Notes under the pieces: generated by a model
The model's input: only the letters and a program-made list of their open reading frames with translations
Told to the model about the DNA's origin: nothing
Database searches by the model: none
Origin: Paenibacillus_AQ nitricinens
GTDB lineage: Bacteria > Bacillota > Bacilli > Paenibacillales > Paenibacillaceae
Direction of reading: 5' to 3'
Assembly (NCBI RefSeq): GCF_052056485.1
Contig: NZ_CP183948.1
Location: 2,790,001-2,854,000, forward strand
DNA: 64,000 nt
Made by a program: the position numbers and the translations under genes
In this document: positions 34,015-42,397 of the stretch, in pieces
Layout of the letters: the number at the start of each line of letters is the position of its first letter
How positions within the stretch are numbered: position 1 is the stretch's first letter

Positions 34015-37000
34015 AGACGATTCTAAAAGCAAGATGGGCGGTTATCGCAATCTGGCTCGCTGTAGCGGTGGTGCTAGTGATGACGGCCCCGTCTTTCTCT
34101 GATCTTGTCCGTGAGAAGGGGCAGGTTACCGTTCCAGAGGGATACCCTTCATCTAGAGCAGCAGAAATCATGAAGGAAGCGTCAAGCGACAAGGGAGGCG
34201 AATCGCTCCATCAAGTAGCCCTTGTGTTCAATAACCCGAAGGGAATCGGAGTTGAAGAAACAGCAAGTATTCAACAAGGCGTTGAGAAGCTGGCTGCGAA
34301 TAAGGAATCTCTGCAGTTAGATTCCATCACCGATCCTTTTTCACAAAGTGAGCTTAAAGATACACTGATTGCCAAAGATGGCAAGACCATTATGGTGGCG
34401 TTGTCCGTAAAAGGTGAAGGAGAGGCTGTTACGGCGCTGCCAGATAAAGTGGATGAGATGCTCTCAGGTGTTAAAGCAGATCATTATTTGACGAGTGAAG
34501 GTCTGATTACTGAGGATATGATTGCTAGCTCAGAAGCAGGGCTAAAGAAGTCGGAGTATATTACAGTTGTCTTTATCCTACTTATTCTATTCGTCGTGTT
34601 TCGTTCGTTCGTAGCGCCTTTTGTACCGCTGCTGACAGTGGGTATCAGCTATATTGTATCCCAATCTGTCGTGGCTTTTTTGGTGGACCGTTATGATTTT
34701 CCTTTATCTACCTTTACTCAAATCTTTATGGTTGCAGTCATGTTCGGAATTGGTACGGATTACTGTATTTTGCTGATCAGTCGCTTTAAAGAAGAATTGA
34801 TGACCGCAGAAGATACTAAAAGTGCAATCATTGCAACTTATCGAAAAGCTGGAGGAACGGTGTTCTATTCGGGCTTAGCAGTGTTTGTAGGTTTTGTAGC
34901 GATTGGGTTATCGAAATTTATTCTTTATCGTTCAGCAGTAGCTGTTGCAGTTGGTATTGCAGTTATGCTATTGGCACTTGTGACGATTGTTCCATTCTTT
35001 ATGGCTGTTCTAGGCAAAAAGCTATTCTGGCCTTCCCGAGGCAAGCTGGAGCATAGTGAGAGCCGTATTTGGGGATGGGCAGGTTCTTTTTCTTTAAAAA
35101 GACCGTGGGCCGCTCTTCTAATTGTTGCAGTAATCGTAGCCCCTTTCTTAGTTACCTATACCGGTAAGCTGTCCTTTAACAGCCTGGAGGAAATTGGTTC
35201 AGAATATGCTTCGGTAAAAGGTTTTAATATTATTTCAGAGAGCTTCGGACCAGGTGAATCGATGCCTGGCAAGATCGTAATCAAGAATGATGATCGTATG
35301 GACAATTCAGAATATCTGGGACTTGCAGAGAAAATCAGCCGTGAATTGGAAAAAGTGGATAGCGTAAAATCTGTTCGGAGTATGTCACGTCCAACAGGTG
35401 AGCTGATTAGTGATTTCTTGATTCCGAATCAGGTGGGTACTCTTTCTGCTGGACTGGACCAGAGTAATGAAGGACTGACCAAGATTCAAACCGGCTTGTC
35501 TGAAGCCAGTAAACAGCTTAGCGATAATGCTCCGAAACTTACAGAGGCTGTTGCAGGAAGTGCTAAGCTGACAGAGGGCACAGCTGATCTCAAAGATGGA
35601 ATCGTTGCTTTAGGTGCTGGGCTCACCCAGATTGAGAGCGGGATTAAGAGTGGCTCAGCGGGTGCGGGAGAGATCAAAGCCGGTCTTCAGCAGGCAGCAA
35701 CAAGTGCTAAACAGTTAGCAGATGCAAATGCGAAGTTACTTGAGGGCTATAAAAAAATCGGTGGTGGCTTAACCCAGCTGGGTGAAGGACTCGGGCAGCT
35801 TCCGAAGCAGCTGCAAGGGGTAGCAGAGGCATTAAAAGGACTGGACGGTTCCTTTGCTGGCCTTGAGAGCAGTTATCCGGAAATGGTTCAAGATGTAAAT
35901 TATTTGACGATCAAAGGTACAGTAGCACAAAGTAGTACGGGTGCAGCACAGCTAGTAGCCGGCCTTGGTCAGGTTTCAGAACAGCTTAAAGGTGCAGCTA
36001 CTGGTTTAAATGAGGCGAATGCCGGTTATGCCAAAGCTGCAGCTGGGCAAACCGCGCTCGCACAAGGCTTAGCTAAGCTTGTAGCTGGAATTAGTCAACT
36101 GCAATCTGGACTCGATCAGGCGGCAGCAGGTCAAGGGCAGATCGTAGATAAGATTCCATCTATCACAAGTGGTCTTGATCAATTGCAAGGCGGACAGAAG
36201 CAGCTTGCAGATGGTTTTGGTGAATTGACAGGTCAGATTGGAGCCTTAACCACTGGACTAAGCGATAGTGCTGATGGATTGAAGCAAATTACAAGCGGTC
36301 TGGGCTCGGCACAAGAATACTTGAATCAGATTCAAGCGGCTAAGGATGAAGAACTGAGCGGATTCTTCGTACCAGCTGAGGCACTTAAAGCTGAAGGTAT
36401 AAAGCAGGTATTTGATACGTACTTGTCTGATGACCGTAAGGTGATGACGTTGGACGTGGTATTCACAGAGAATCCATATAGCTCAGAGGCTATAGATAGT
36501 GTGGGTGATATTCAAGCAGCAGTAGATCGCGCAGTTAAAGGTACGAAGCTTGAAAATGCTGAAACAGCTATTAGCGGGGTTACAAGCAGTCAAAGCGATT
36601 TGCGGAACATTTCCAATGAAGACTATACACGTACAGTAATCTTGATGCTGAGCGGTATTTTCATCATATTAGTGTTGCTGCTTCGTTCAATCGTAATGCC
36701 GATTTACCTTATTATTTCACTTTTGATCACTTACTTTTCAGCGTTGGGCGTTACAGAGGCTATATTCGTTAATCTTCTGCACTTTGAAGGAATTACCTGG
36801 ACGACGCCATTCTTTAGTTTTGTTATGCTGATTGCACTAGGTGTGGATTATAGCATTTTCTTAATGGCCCGGTTTAACGAAAATAAAACATGGGACGTAA
36901 AAGAAGCGATACTACACGCTATGCGCAATATGGGCACAGTTATCCTTTCAGCTGTAGTTATTCTGGGAGGTACCTTCGCTTCGATGTATCCTTCTGGGGT

Positions 37001-37172
37001 ATTGTCGATGATGCAGATTGCTACAGTGGTGCTCGTAGGATTGGCCTTGTATGCTTTAATCTTCCTGCCGTTCTTTGTCCCTGTAATGGTACGGATCTTC
37101 GGCCGAGGAAATTGGTGGCCATTTTCGGTTAAACAGAGCGGGGAAGCTAACAAACAGGATTTAAATATGTAA
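34011..37172 (+). CDS. MMPL/RND-family exporter with long Leu/Gly heptad-repeat insert
   Basis: 1053 residues, about 300 longer than B. subtilis YdfJ-type MMPL proteins. N-terminal TM, first extracellular domain, TM block (VVFILLILFVVFRSF ... FGIGTDYCILLISRFKEE), then a second extracellular loop from about residue 470 to 790 composed of x3-Leu-x2-Gly heptads (LTEGTADLKDGIVALGAGL, LTQLGEGLGQLP), then a second TM block (MLIALGVDYSIFLMARF). The heptad pattern is that of YhgE/Pip-type phage-receptor and secretion proteins. Presumably exports lipids or drugs, regulated by the MarR partner. Confidence 0.82.
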   Translation: MKTILKARWAVIAIWLAVAVVLVMTAPSFSDLVREKGQVTVPEGYPSSRAAEIMKEASSDKGGESLHQVALVFNNPKGIGVEETASIQQGVEKLAANKESLQLDSITDPFSQSELKDTLIAKDGKTIMVALSVKGEGEAVTALPDKVDEMLSGVKADHYLTSEGLITEDMIASSEAGLKKSEYITVVFILLILFVVFRSFVAPFVPLLTVGISYIVSQSVVAFLVDRYDFPLSTFTQIFMVAVMFGIGTDYCILLISRFKEELMTAEDTKSAIIATYRKAGGTVFYSGLAVFVGFVAIGLSKFILYRSAVAVAVGIAVMLLALVTIVPFFMAVLGKKLFWPSRGKLEHSESRIWGWAGSFSLKRPWAALLIVAVIVAPFLVTYTGKLSFNSLEEIGSEYASVKGFNIISESFGPGESMPGKIVIKNDDRMDNSEYLGLAEKISRELEKVDSVKSVRSMSRPTGELISDFLIPNQVGTLSAGLDQSNEGLTKIQTGLSEASKQLSDNAPKLTEAVAGSAKLTEGTADLKDGIVALGAGLTQIESGIKSGSAGAGEIKAGLQQAATSAKQLADANAKLLEGYKKIGGGLTQLGEGLGQLPKQLQGVAEALKGLDGSFAGLESSYPEMVQDVNYLTIKGTVAQSSTGAAQLVAGLGQVSEQLKGAATGLNEANAGYAKAAAGQTALAQGLAKLVAGISQLQSGLDQAAAGQGQIVDKIPSITSGLDQLQGGQKQLADGFGELTGQIGALTTGLSDSADGLKQITSGLGSAQEYLNQIQAAKDEELSGFFVPAEALKAEGIKQVFDTYLSDDRKVMTLDVVFTENPYSSEAIDSVGDIQAAVDRAVKGTKLENAETAISGVTSSQSDLRNISNEDYTRTVILMLSGIFIILVLLLRSIVMPIYLIISLLITYFSALGVTEAIFVNLLHFEGITWTTPFFSFVMLIALGVDYSIFLMARFNENKTWDVKEAILHAMRNMGTVILSAVVILGGTFASMYPSGVLSMMQIATVVLVGLALYALIFLPFFVPVMVRIFGRGNWWPFSVKQSGEANKQDLNM

Positions 37173-37224
37173 ATGGGACTATACTCCATTTATGAATCAG
37201 AAGTCATCACAAGTTGTTTTTTTG

Positions 37225-37267
37225 CAGCCAGCCACCGATATATTTATCGGTGGCTGGCTGTTTATTT
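37225..37267 (+). terminator. Terminator after the MMPL gene
   Basis: A 16-base stem CAGCCAGCCACCGATA / TATCGGTGGCTGGCTG with TTTATTT. Strong. Confidence 0.88.
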
Positions 37268-37371
37268 GAGTAGAATGAATCGCTTCGATGGGACATTATT
37301 AGCGGGGAGAACTACTAATCCGTTCAATTGTCATGGGTCTTTTATCCATTGTCGTTTGGTTCTTTAGGTTA

Positions 37372-37422
37372 TTGTTATTATGTTTTCTGAAAATTATAAT
37401 AACATTGATTCGTTTTCAATGT
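37372..37422 (+). promoter_or_regulatory. Promoter and inverted-repeat operator of the LPMO gene
   Basis: TTGTTA (37372), 17 bases, TATAAT (37395-37400). Directly downstream ACATTGA-TTCGTTT-TCAATGT (37402-37422) is a perfect 7-base inverted repeat at the expected start point. Its regulator is not known. Confidence 0.6.
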
Positions 37423-37454
37423 CTTCAAATTACAACTAGAAAGCGAGATGATGA

Positions 37455-38858
37455 ATGATGAAAGTAAACATGAAGAACAGCAGTATCGCAAAGAAGGTCG
37501 CTCCATTTGTTATCACAGCGGGGGTTATTGCCGGAGTAGGACTTATCGATACCGATAAAGCGTTAGGACACGGTTATGTATCCGAACCAGCAAGTCGTGC
37601 GAAGCTTGGTGCAGCGAATAATGTGGGTTCTGTTCAATATGAGCCACAGAGTCTAGAGGCACCAAAGGGCTTCCCACTGGCGGGTCCTGCAGACGGGAAA
37701 ATTGCATCTGCGGGTGGCATGTTCGGAGGAATTCTGGATCAGCAATCCAGTGATCGCTGGATTAAGCACGATATGGTTGGCGGAGTAAATGACTTCACGT
37801 GGTATCTTACAGCACAACATAGAACAACAAAATGGCATTACTACATTACGAAAAAAGGTTGGAGTCCTAATGCGCCAATTAAACGTTCCGATTTAGAGCT
37901 TATTGGAACTTTTGAGAATGGCGGTAAACAGCCAGAGCGTTCTGTGACACATAAAGTAAATGTCCCAACTGACCGCAGTGGATACCATGTTATTTTGGCG
38001 GTGTGGGATATTGATGATACGGCGAATGCCTTCTACCAAGTCATTGATGTGAATCTAAAGAACGGTGAATCAGGACCTGGGGTTCAACCAGACACGGAGA
38101 AGCCGTCAACGGTAACAGGGTTACACACGATGAATGTAGAATCGGGCAGTGTAGAGCTTATGTGGAATGCTGCAACAGATAACTTAGGCGTAGATCATTA
38201 CATGATTTATCGCGGGGATAGCGTCGGTATAGCGAAACAAATCGGAACATCCTCAACAACGAGCTTTAAAGACATTACTGTAGAACCAGGTAAAATTTAT
38301 ACATATTATATTGTTGCGGTGGATCGTGCAGGGAACATGTCAGGTGGAGGTAATATTATTGTTGTTAGCACACCAAACCCGGAAGTGGTTATACCTCCAG
38401 TGGAAACACCAGATACTGTGAAGCCTTCGATGGTTGAGGGGCTGCATACCATGTCAGTGAAGCACAATAGTGTTAATTTAATGTGGAATGCCGCCCAAGA
38501 TAATGTAGGTGTTGATCATTATGTTGTGTATCGAGATGGTATTGAATTGACCCAAACTAAGGGAACTTCCTTTACGGATTTAACGGTGCAAGCTTCCACT
38601 ACGTACAATTATCATGTGAGAGCTGTAGACGCTGCTGGTAATATTTCAGACAACAGCTCTTTGTATACAGTCACAACCCTTATGAAACCCGTATTACCAG
38701 ATGTAGCAGCTTGGAATGCCACCGGGTTGTACATTGTAGGAACAAAAGTTGAATACAAGGGTAACGTTTATGAAGCTCGAGTGACATTTAGAAGTTTCGG
38801 TGATACCAACTGGAATCCGGAGTCGGCATTATCGCTTTGGAAATTAGTGACGAACTAA
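37455..38858 (+). CDS. Chitin-active lytic polysaccharide monooxygenase (AA10) with two FnIII and a carbohydrate-binding module
   Basis: Secreted copper enzyme of 467 residues that cleaves crystalline chitin or cellulose oxidatively. Signal peptide ends at ...KALG and exposes His39 (HGYVSEPASR), which with His122 (LTAQHRTTKWHYYIT) forms the copper histidine brace. AA10 domain to about 205; two fibronectin III domains follow (about 215-310 and 320-410; TVTGLHTMNVESGSVELMWN-type repeats); the C-terminal 45 residues are a CBM5/12 type (AWNATGLYIVGTKVEYKGNVYEA). A typical chitin-degradation auxiliary enzyme, here without chitinase neighbours. Confidence 0.9.
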   Translation: MMKVNMKNSSIAKKVAPFVITAGVIAGVGLIDTDKALGHGYVSEPASRAKLGAANNVGSVQYEPQSLEAPKGFPLAGPADGKIASAGGMFGGILDQQSSDRWIKHDMVGGVNDFTWYLTAQHRTTKWHYYITKKGWSPNAPIKRSDLELIGTFENGGKQPERSVTHKVNVPTDRSGYHVILAVWDIDDTANAFYQVIDVNLKNGESGPGVQPDTEKPSTVTGLHTMNVESGSVELMWNAATDNLGVDHYMIYRGDSVGIAKQIGTSSTTSFKDITVEPGKIYTYYIVAVDRAGNMSGGGNIIVVSTPNPEVVIPPVETPDTVKPSMVEGLHTMSVKHNSVNLMWNAAQDNVGVDHYVVYRDGIELTQTKGTSFTDLTVQASTTYNYHVRAVDAAGNISDNSSLYTVTTLMKPVLPDVAAWNATGLYIVGTKVEYKGNVYEARVTFRSFGDTNWNPESALSLWKLVTN

Positions 38859-38884
38859 TAACATCGTTTTCCCTAATTTATTAT

Positions 38885-38931
38885 AAAAAATGGAGATCAT
38901 TTCTGATAATCAGAAGTGATCTCCATTTTTG
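38885..38931. terminator. Bidirectional terminator between LPMO and TPR genes
   Basis: AAAATGGAGATCA pairs with TGATCTCCATTTT around an inner CTGAT/ATCAG stem. Confidence 0.88.
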
Positions 38932-38950
38932 GGATAAGGAATGGTCAAGT

Positions 38951-39622
38951 TTATTTCATCTTGGCGAAAAAGCTGCGCAACGCCCAACCGCGCTCCTGCC
39001 GTTTTTTATATTTAGGGAGTGAACGATAAACAGCGGTGGATTCTTCGAAAGCTCGTTTTGCATCCTCTGATCTGCCAAGCGCTTTATACATCGAGCCAGC
39101 TAGATAATACGCCTCAGAAGAAGAAGACTGGATTTCTTGATACTGAGTAACGTAATGTAATGCTTTATCATGATTCGTATGGCGGAAGGTTTCCGCTAAC
39201 CAAAGATACGGCTGTCCATATTGAGCCTTACGGTTGATCTCCAGACCGCGAAGCGTCTGTGCCTCGCCTTCCTCCAAAGCACCAAGCTTTAGATTCACAT
39301 GTCCAAGTTCTACCCAATATTCGGCAGATTGTTCATAACGATCCTCGATTTGAAGTAGGAGATCCTTCGCTTCCCTGTATTTTTTACGTTCTGCCAAACT
39401 CCGCGCTAAATCAAATTTGGATGAGACATCATTAGGATTCAAAGAAATAGTTGTGCGTAGCTTGGAAATTTGACGCATTCTTTTGAAGGGCTTTGTAATG
39501 CTGGGGAAGATACCCACATATCGCCGATCCAAGAAATACAAGATAAGAAGCAGGATAATAATAGCCAGAAAAGGGTTGCCCACTAATCTGAAGAGCAGTA
39601 AAACACCTATAAATTTAAGCAT
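38951..39622 (-). CDS. Membrane-anchored TPR-repeat protein
   Basis: 223 residues. The first 28 are one or two TM helices (FIGVLLLFRLVGNPFLAIIILLLILYFL), followed by a basic juxtamembrane stretch and at least four tetratricopeptide units (LARSLAERKKYREAKDLLLQIEDRY, AEYWVELGHVNLKLGALEEGE, PYLWLAETFRHTNHDKALH, AYYLAGSMYKALGRSEDAKRAFEES). A scaffold for protein partners at the membrane; the partners are not evident. Single gene. Confidence 0.78.
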   Translation of the reverse strand: MLKFIGVLLLFRLVGNPFLAIIILLLILYFLDRRYVGIFPSITKPFKRMRQISKLRTTISLNPNDVSSKFDLARSLAERKKYREAKDLLLQIEDRYEQSAEYWVELGHVNLKLGALEEGEAQTLRGLEINRKAQYGQPYLWLAETFRHTNHDKALHYVTQYQEIQSSSSEAYYLAGSMYKALGRSEDAKRAFEESTAVYRSLPKYKKRQERGWALRSFFAKMK

Positions 39623-40012
39623 AACTTCCCTCCATAATCATTTGGTTCCGGTATTACGATTGAAAAGGTAGATCTAAGGCAGCTAATTATACCATAATTC
39701 AAAGCAATCTGAATCCCGGGGTTTAAAAATAATACAACTTTGAGCAGCTTAATAGCGTCTTGGTGTAAGATGAATAATAATTACAATAATATCATAAGAA
39801 GGGAAAATCAAGACGAACTTATTAACAAGGAAACTACGGATGATTAGTTTAGCTGTTTGTTCTACTTTTATAGCTGTAATGATCCTCCCGCAAGCGAAAA
39901 GTGAGGTTCCAACAAAAAGATAACTTTCATTTAACACTTATTTTAATATTCTAAGGTACAATTAGTGAATTAATCTCAATTGAACCATAATAACCAGTCT
40001 GGAGTGATAGGT
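39623..40012. other. Intergenic stretch without recognisable features
   Basis: AT-rich 390 bases between divergent genes. I see no convincing RNA motif or ORF; an open frame at 39749-39937 on the minus strand lacks a ribosome binding site. TACAAT at 39957 may be a -10 box for the next gene, but no -35 box sits at a good distance. Confidence 0.5.
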
Positions 40013-40606
40013 ATGGCTTTTACAATATGTGTGTTCGCCGGATCGAATCCAGGTCTTAACTCAGAATATACGGAAATGGCTAGAGAATTGGGTTATCATA
40101 TAGCTGCACAAGGGTGTAGGCTGGTTTATGGAGGCTCAAGAAATGGCCTTATGGGACAGGTAGCCGACGGAGTGTTATCCAATGGCGGAGAAGTCGTTGG
40201 GATCATGCCAGTGGATCTTTTTAAAGATGAAATCAGGCATTCTGGGTTAACGAATCTGATTGAGGTCTCTAGTATGCATGAACGTAAGGCCATTATGAGC
40301 GGTATGGCTGATGCGTTTATTGCCCTGCCTGGAGGTCTTGGAACCTTTGATGAGTTATTTGAAATCCTATGCTGGATGCAGATCGGGATTCATCAGAAAC
40401 CGATAGGGCTGCTGAATATAAGAGGCTATTTTAATCCACTGCTAGCCATGATCAGTCATAGTGTAAGTGAAGGGTTCGCTCCTAAACATGCAATGAAAAT
40501 GTTAGATATGAACGCTGATCCCGAATATTTGCTTGAACTGATGAGAGGTCAAGTTGATCATAGTAATAAAGGTCTTGGGAACGCTAGATTTCCTTCACAG
40601 CGCTAG
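40013..40606 (+). CDS. LOG family protein (nucleoside 5'-monophosphate phosphoribohydrolase)
   Basis: 197 residues with the lysine-decarboxylase-like/LOG signature: VFAGSNPG, YGGSRNGLMGQVADG and PGGLGTFDELFE. LOG enzymes release a purine base from nucleoside monophosphates (cytokinin activation in plants); bacterial members are also nucleotide hydrolases. Start at ATG 40013 after GGAGTGATAG rather than the upstream in-frame ATG at 39980. A strong terminator follows at 40653. Confidence 0.85.
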   Translation: MAFTICVFAGSNPGLNSEYTEMARELGYHIAAQGCRLVYGGSRNGLMGQVADGVLSNGGEVVGIMPVDLFKDEIRHSGLTNLIEVSSMHERKAIMSGMADAFIALPGGLGTFDELFEILCWMQIGIHQKPIGLLNIRGYFNPLLAMISHSVSEGFAPKHAMKMLDMNADPEYLLELMRGQVDHSNKGLGNARFPSQR

Positions 40607-40652
40607 ATTTAAGCTTCCACGGCTCTAAGGAGCGATTGAACGCTTTACACAG

Positions 40653-40696
40653 TAAGGACGCAAACACTTCACGGTGTTTCCGTCCTTATTTTTTTA
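40653..40696 (+). terminator. Terminator after the LOG gene
   Basis: TAAGGACG and CGTCCTTA enclose an AACAC/GTGTT inner stem and are followed by eight T. Confidence 0.85.
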
Positions 40697-40726
40697 ATAA
40701 ATCATTCATTTATAGGGGGTAGGTTC

Positions 40727-41620
40727 ATGATTCGAAAATTAGGCTTTGCGGCTGACGAGCGCTTGTTAATTATTAATGCAGACGATTTTGGAATCACTAA
40801 AGGAACTAATGAAGCTATTGTTGATTTATTTGAAAAAAAAGCTATAACATCCACATCTATTATGATGCCTTGCCCAGACTCGAATGAAGCAATGGAGATA
40901 AGTAATTGTAGAGGAATAAAGAATATGGGTATTCATTTAACTTTAACAAGTGGCGAGCAGCATCCGTACAGGCCCGTATTCCAAAATAGGAATTTAAATA
41001 GTTTAATTACGGAGGAAGGGAATTTTCATATAGATGCCACACTGCTGGAAAGAAACGCTGCTGATGATGAGGTTAGAGTAGAGATAGAAGCGCAGATCCA
41101 AAGTGCAATTGTACATGGCATTGATCCAACTCATCTGGATAGTCACGGGGGAAGTATTATGGGATTATTTACCGGCCGAGATTTTTTAGAAATAACATTT
41201 GATCTATGTGAAAAGTACCGTCTACCCTTCAATTTACCTACTAGGATAGTAGAACAACCGTTTTTTAATATGGATCAATTGAGAAGGTTTAAAAAAAGAA
41301 TTTCTTCAGCAAAAGAGAGGAGCATTCTACTAATCGATGATATAGTTTCTCTTCCTTATTGTATTAACCCCACTGCTACGTACAGTGAAATGAAAAAGGG
41401 ATTAACTGAACGATTAAAGAATTTAAAGCCTGGAGTAACCCAATTAACGATACATCCAGCTAAAATAACGGAGCAGTTAATAGCCCTAACGACATGTTAT
41501 ACAGAAAGAGAATTGGAATATCTTCTACTAAACGATATTGAAATTAAGCAAGTGATTATCAATGAGCAGATTACACTTATTTCGTGGACAGATATACGTG
41601 ATATACAAAGATCTATTTAG
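40727..41620 (+). CDS. ChbG/HpnK (YdjC) family carbohydrate deacetylase
   Basis: Metal-dependent deacetylase of 297 residues. Motifs: LIINADDFGITKGTNEA (metal Asp), MGIHLTLTSGEQ and THLDSHGG (metal His). In ChbG the substrate is an acetylated chito-oligosaccharide, which would suit an organism with a chitin-active LPMO 3 kb upstream. To the eye this gene is richer in A/T, with more ATA and TTA codons than its neighbours, so recent acquisition is possible. Start behind AGGGGGT. Confidence 0.8.
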   Translation: MIRKLGFAADERLLIINADDFGITKGTNEAIVDLFEKKAITSTSIMMPCPDSNEAMEISNCRGIKNMGIHLTLTSGEQHPYRPVFQNRNLNSLITEEGNFHIDATLLERNAADDEVRVEIEAQIQSAIVHGIDPTHLDSHGGSIMGLFTGRDFLEITFDLCEKYRLPFNLPTRIVEQPFFNMDQLRRFKKRISSAKERSILLIDDIVSLPYCINPTATYSEMKKGLTERLKNLKPGVTQLTIHPAKITEQLIALTTCYTERELEYLLLNDIEIKQVIINEQITLISWTDIRDIQRSI

Positions 41621-41679
41621 AGAATTATAAAAAGGAATCATTATTCATTTTGTTTAATAAGAATGTGTTAAAATGGTTT

Positions 41680-41760
41680 AAACTTTGGAGAAGCTGGGTA
41701 AATACCCATAAGCAGTCTAGCAAAATTGCAAATTTCAGGAACGTCACGGAAGGAGTTTGA
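41680..41760 (+). promoter_or_regulatory. Structured 5' leader of unknown class
   Basis: Three compact hairpins in 75 bases: TGGGTA-AA-TACCCA (41695), GCAA-AA-TTGC (41720) and ATTTCA...TGAAAT, the latter enclosing the ribosome binding site GGAAGGAG of the ORF at 41767. AAACT (41680) can close the structure with AGTTT (41754). It resembles none of the riboswitch classes I could recall. Confidence 0.4.
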
Positions 41761-41766
41761 AATCCA

Positions 41767-41931
41767 ATGAATGTGATCGTACATCATCTTATGGCTTACA
41801 ATCATCAGTTTTTTAGACCTCAGCCCGTGGTCAATCCTAAGCAAGAGAGATCTAATAAGAAGAAGCAGAGTTTTCAGGAAGTGTTGGATGAGAAAATGAA
41901 AGTGTATGGAAAATACAGAATTATTAAGTAA
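41767..41931 (+). CDS. Small basic protein, 54 residues
   Basis: Reads MNVIVHHLMAYNHQFF, then a Lys/Arg-rich middle and KQSFQEVLDEKMKVYGKYRIIK. GGAAGGAG is 11 bases upstream and a perfect terminator follows at 41955, so the unit has all signals of a gene although it is too short for many gene callers. No family recognised; the second half looks like an amphipathic helix. Lies between a deacetylase and an Hfq-like gene. Function unknown. Confidence 0.6.
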   Translation: MNVIVHHLMAYNHQFFRPQPVVNPKQERSNKKKQSFQEVLDEKMKVYGKYRIIK

Positions 41932-41954
41932 AAGCTACTACATACGTCTGCTGA

Positions 41955-42004
41955 AAAAAGCCGGAATGCAGTGATCTTAGGGTCACTGTGTTCCGGCTTT
42001 TTTT
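41955..42004. terminator. Bidirectional terminator
   Basis: AAAAAGCCGGAA pairs with TTCCGGCTTTTT, with inner CAGTGA/TCACTG. It serves the 54-residue ORF and also covers the stop of the minus-strand gene that begins at 42003. Confidence 0.88.
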
Positions 42005-42215
42005 AGGGTCTAACCTCAAAGAATTGGCAGCTCTTGCGGGAGTAGTAAGTCAGATCACTAACTCTGGACTGAATAACGACATCGAAATCAGTGAAGCGGA
42101 CAACGGTTGCTCCTGAATTCACCAAATGATCGTCCTGAAAGACTCGGACAGGTAATTTTCGGTCAACGGCTTCTTGGAAATCACTGTCTGTAAACAGCGG
42201 GCGGTTAATCGGCAT
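42003..42215 (-). CDS. Small Hfq/Sm-like protein
   Basis: 70 residues (MPINRPLFTDSDFQEAVDR...). It can be aligned by eye with Hfq: N-terminal helix, KLPVRVFQDD against KVPVTIFTTN, GATVVRFTDFDVVIQ against GVVTSYDAFTITLQ, and TYYSRKSCQFFEV at the Sm2 position. This would make it a remote Sm-fold protein, perhaps RNA-binding. Start at 42215 because AAAGGAG is upstream; an in-frame ATG at 42239 lacks one. The alignment is mine and weak in the second half; an SH3-like barrel of other type is possible. Confidence 0.6.
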   Translation of the reverse strand: MPINRPLFTDSDFQEAVDRKLPVRVFQDDHLVNSGATVVRFTDFDVVIQSRVSDLTYYSRKSCQFFEVRP

Positions 42216-42397
42216 AGATATTAAACTCCTTTTGATCATTTAATGAAGGTAGAAATAAAAATAGTATACCTGCGGAAGCATGAAAAATCCAATATAAGAG
42301 TAGCTGACGAACATTTTATGAGCAACCTGTTTGGACAAAATTCTATGCGCCCACTTCAGACATAACATAGTTATGAATGTACTAAGGGGGTTTAAAT

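Noticed and set aside
39749..39937. 62-codon minus-strand frame in a gene-free stretch
   Set aside because: No ribosome binding site and no recognisable motif; likely chance in AT-rich DNA.
41680..41760. Possible cyclic-di-GMP (GEMM) riboswitch
   Set aside because: The required GGACGCAAAGC-type core and tetraloop receptor are missing; kept only as an unclassified leader.
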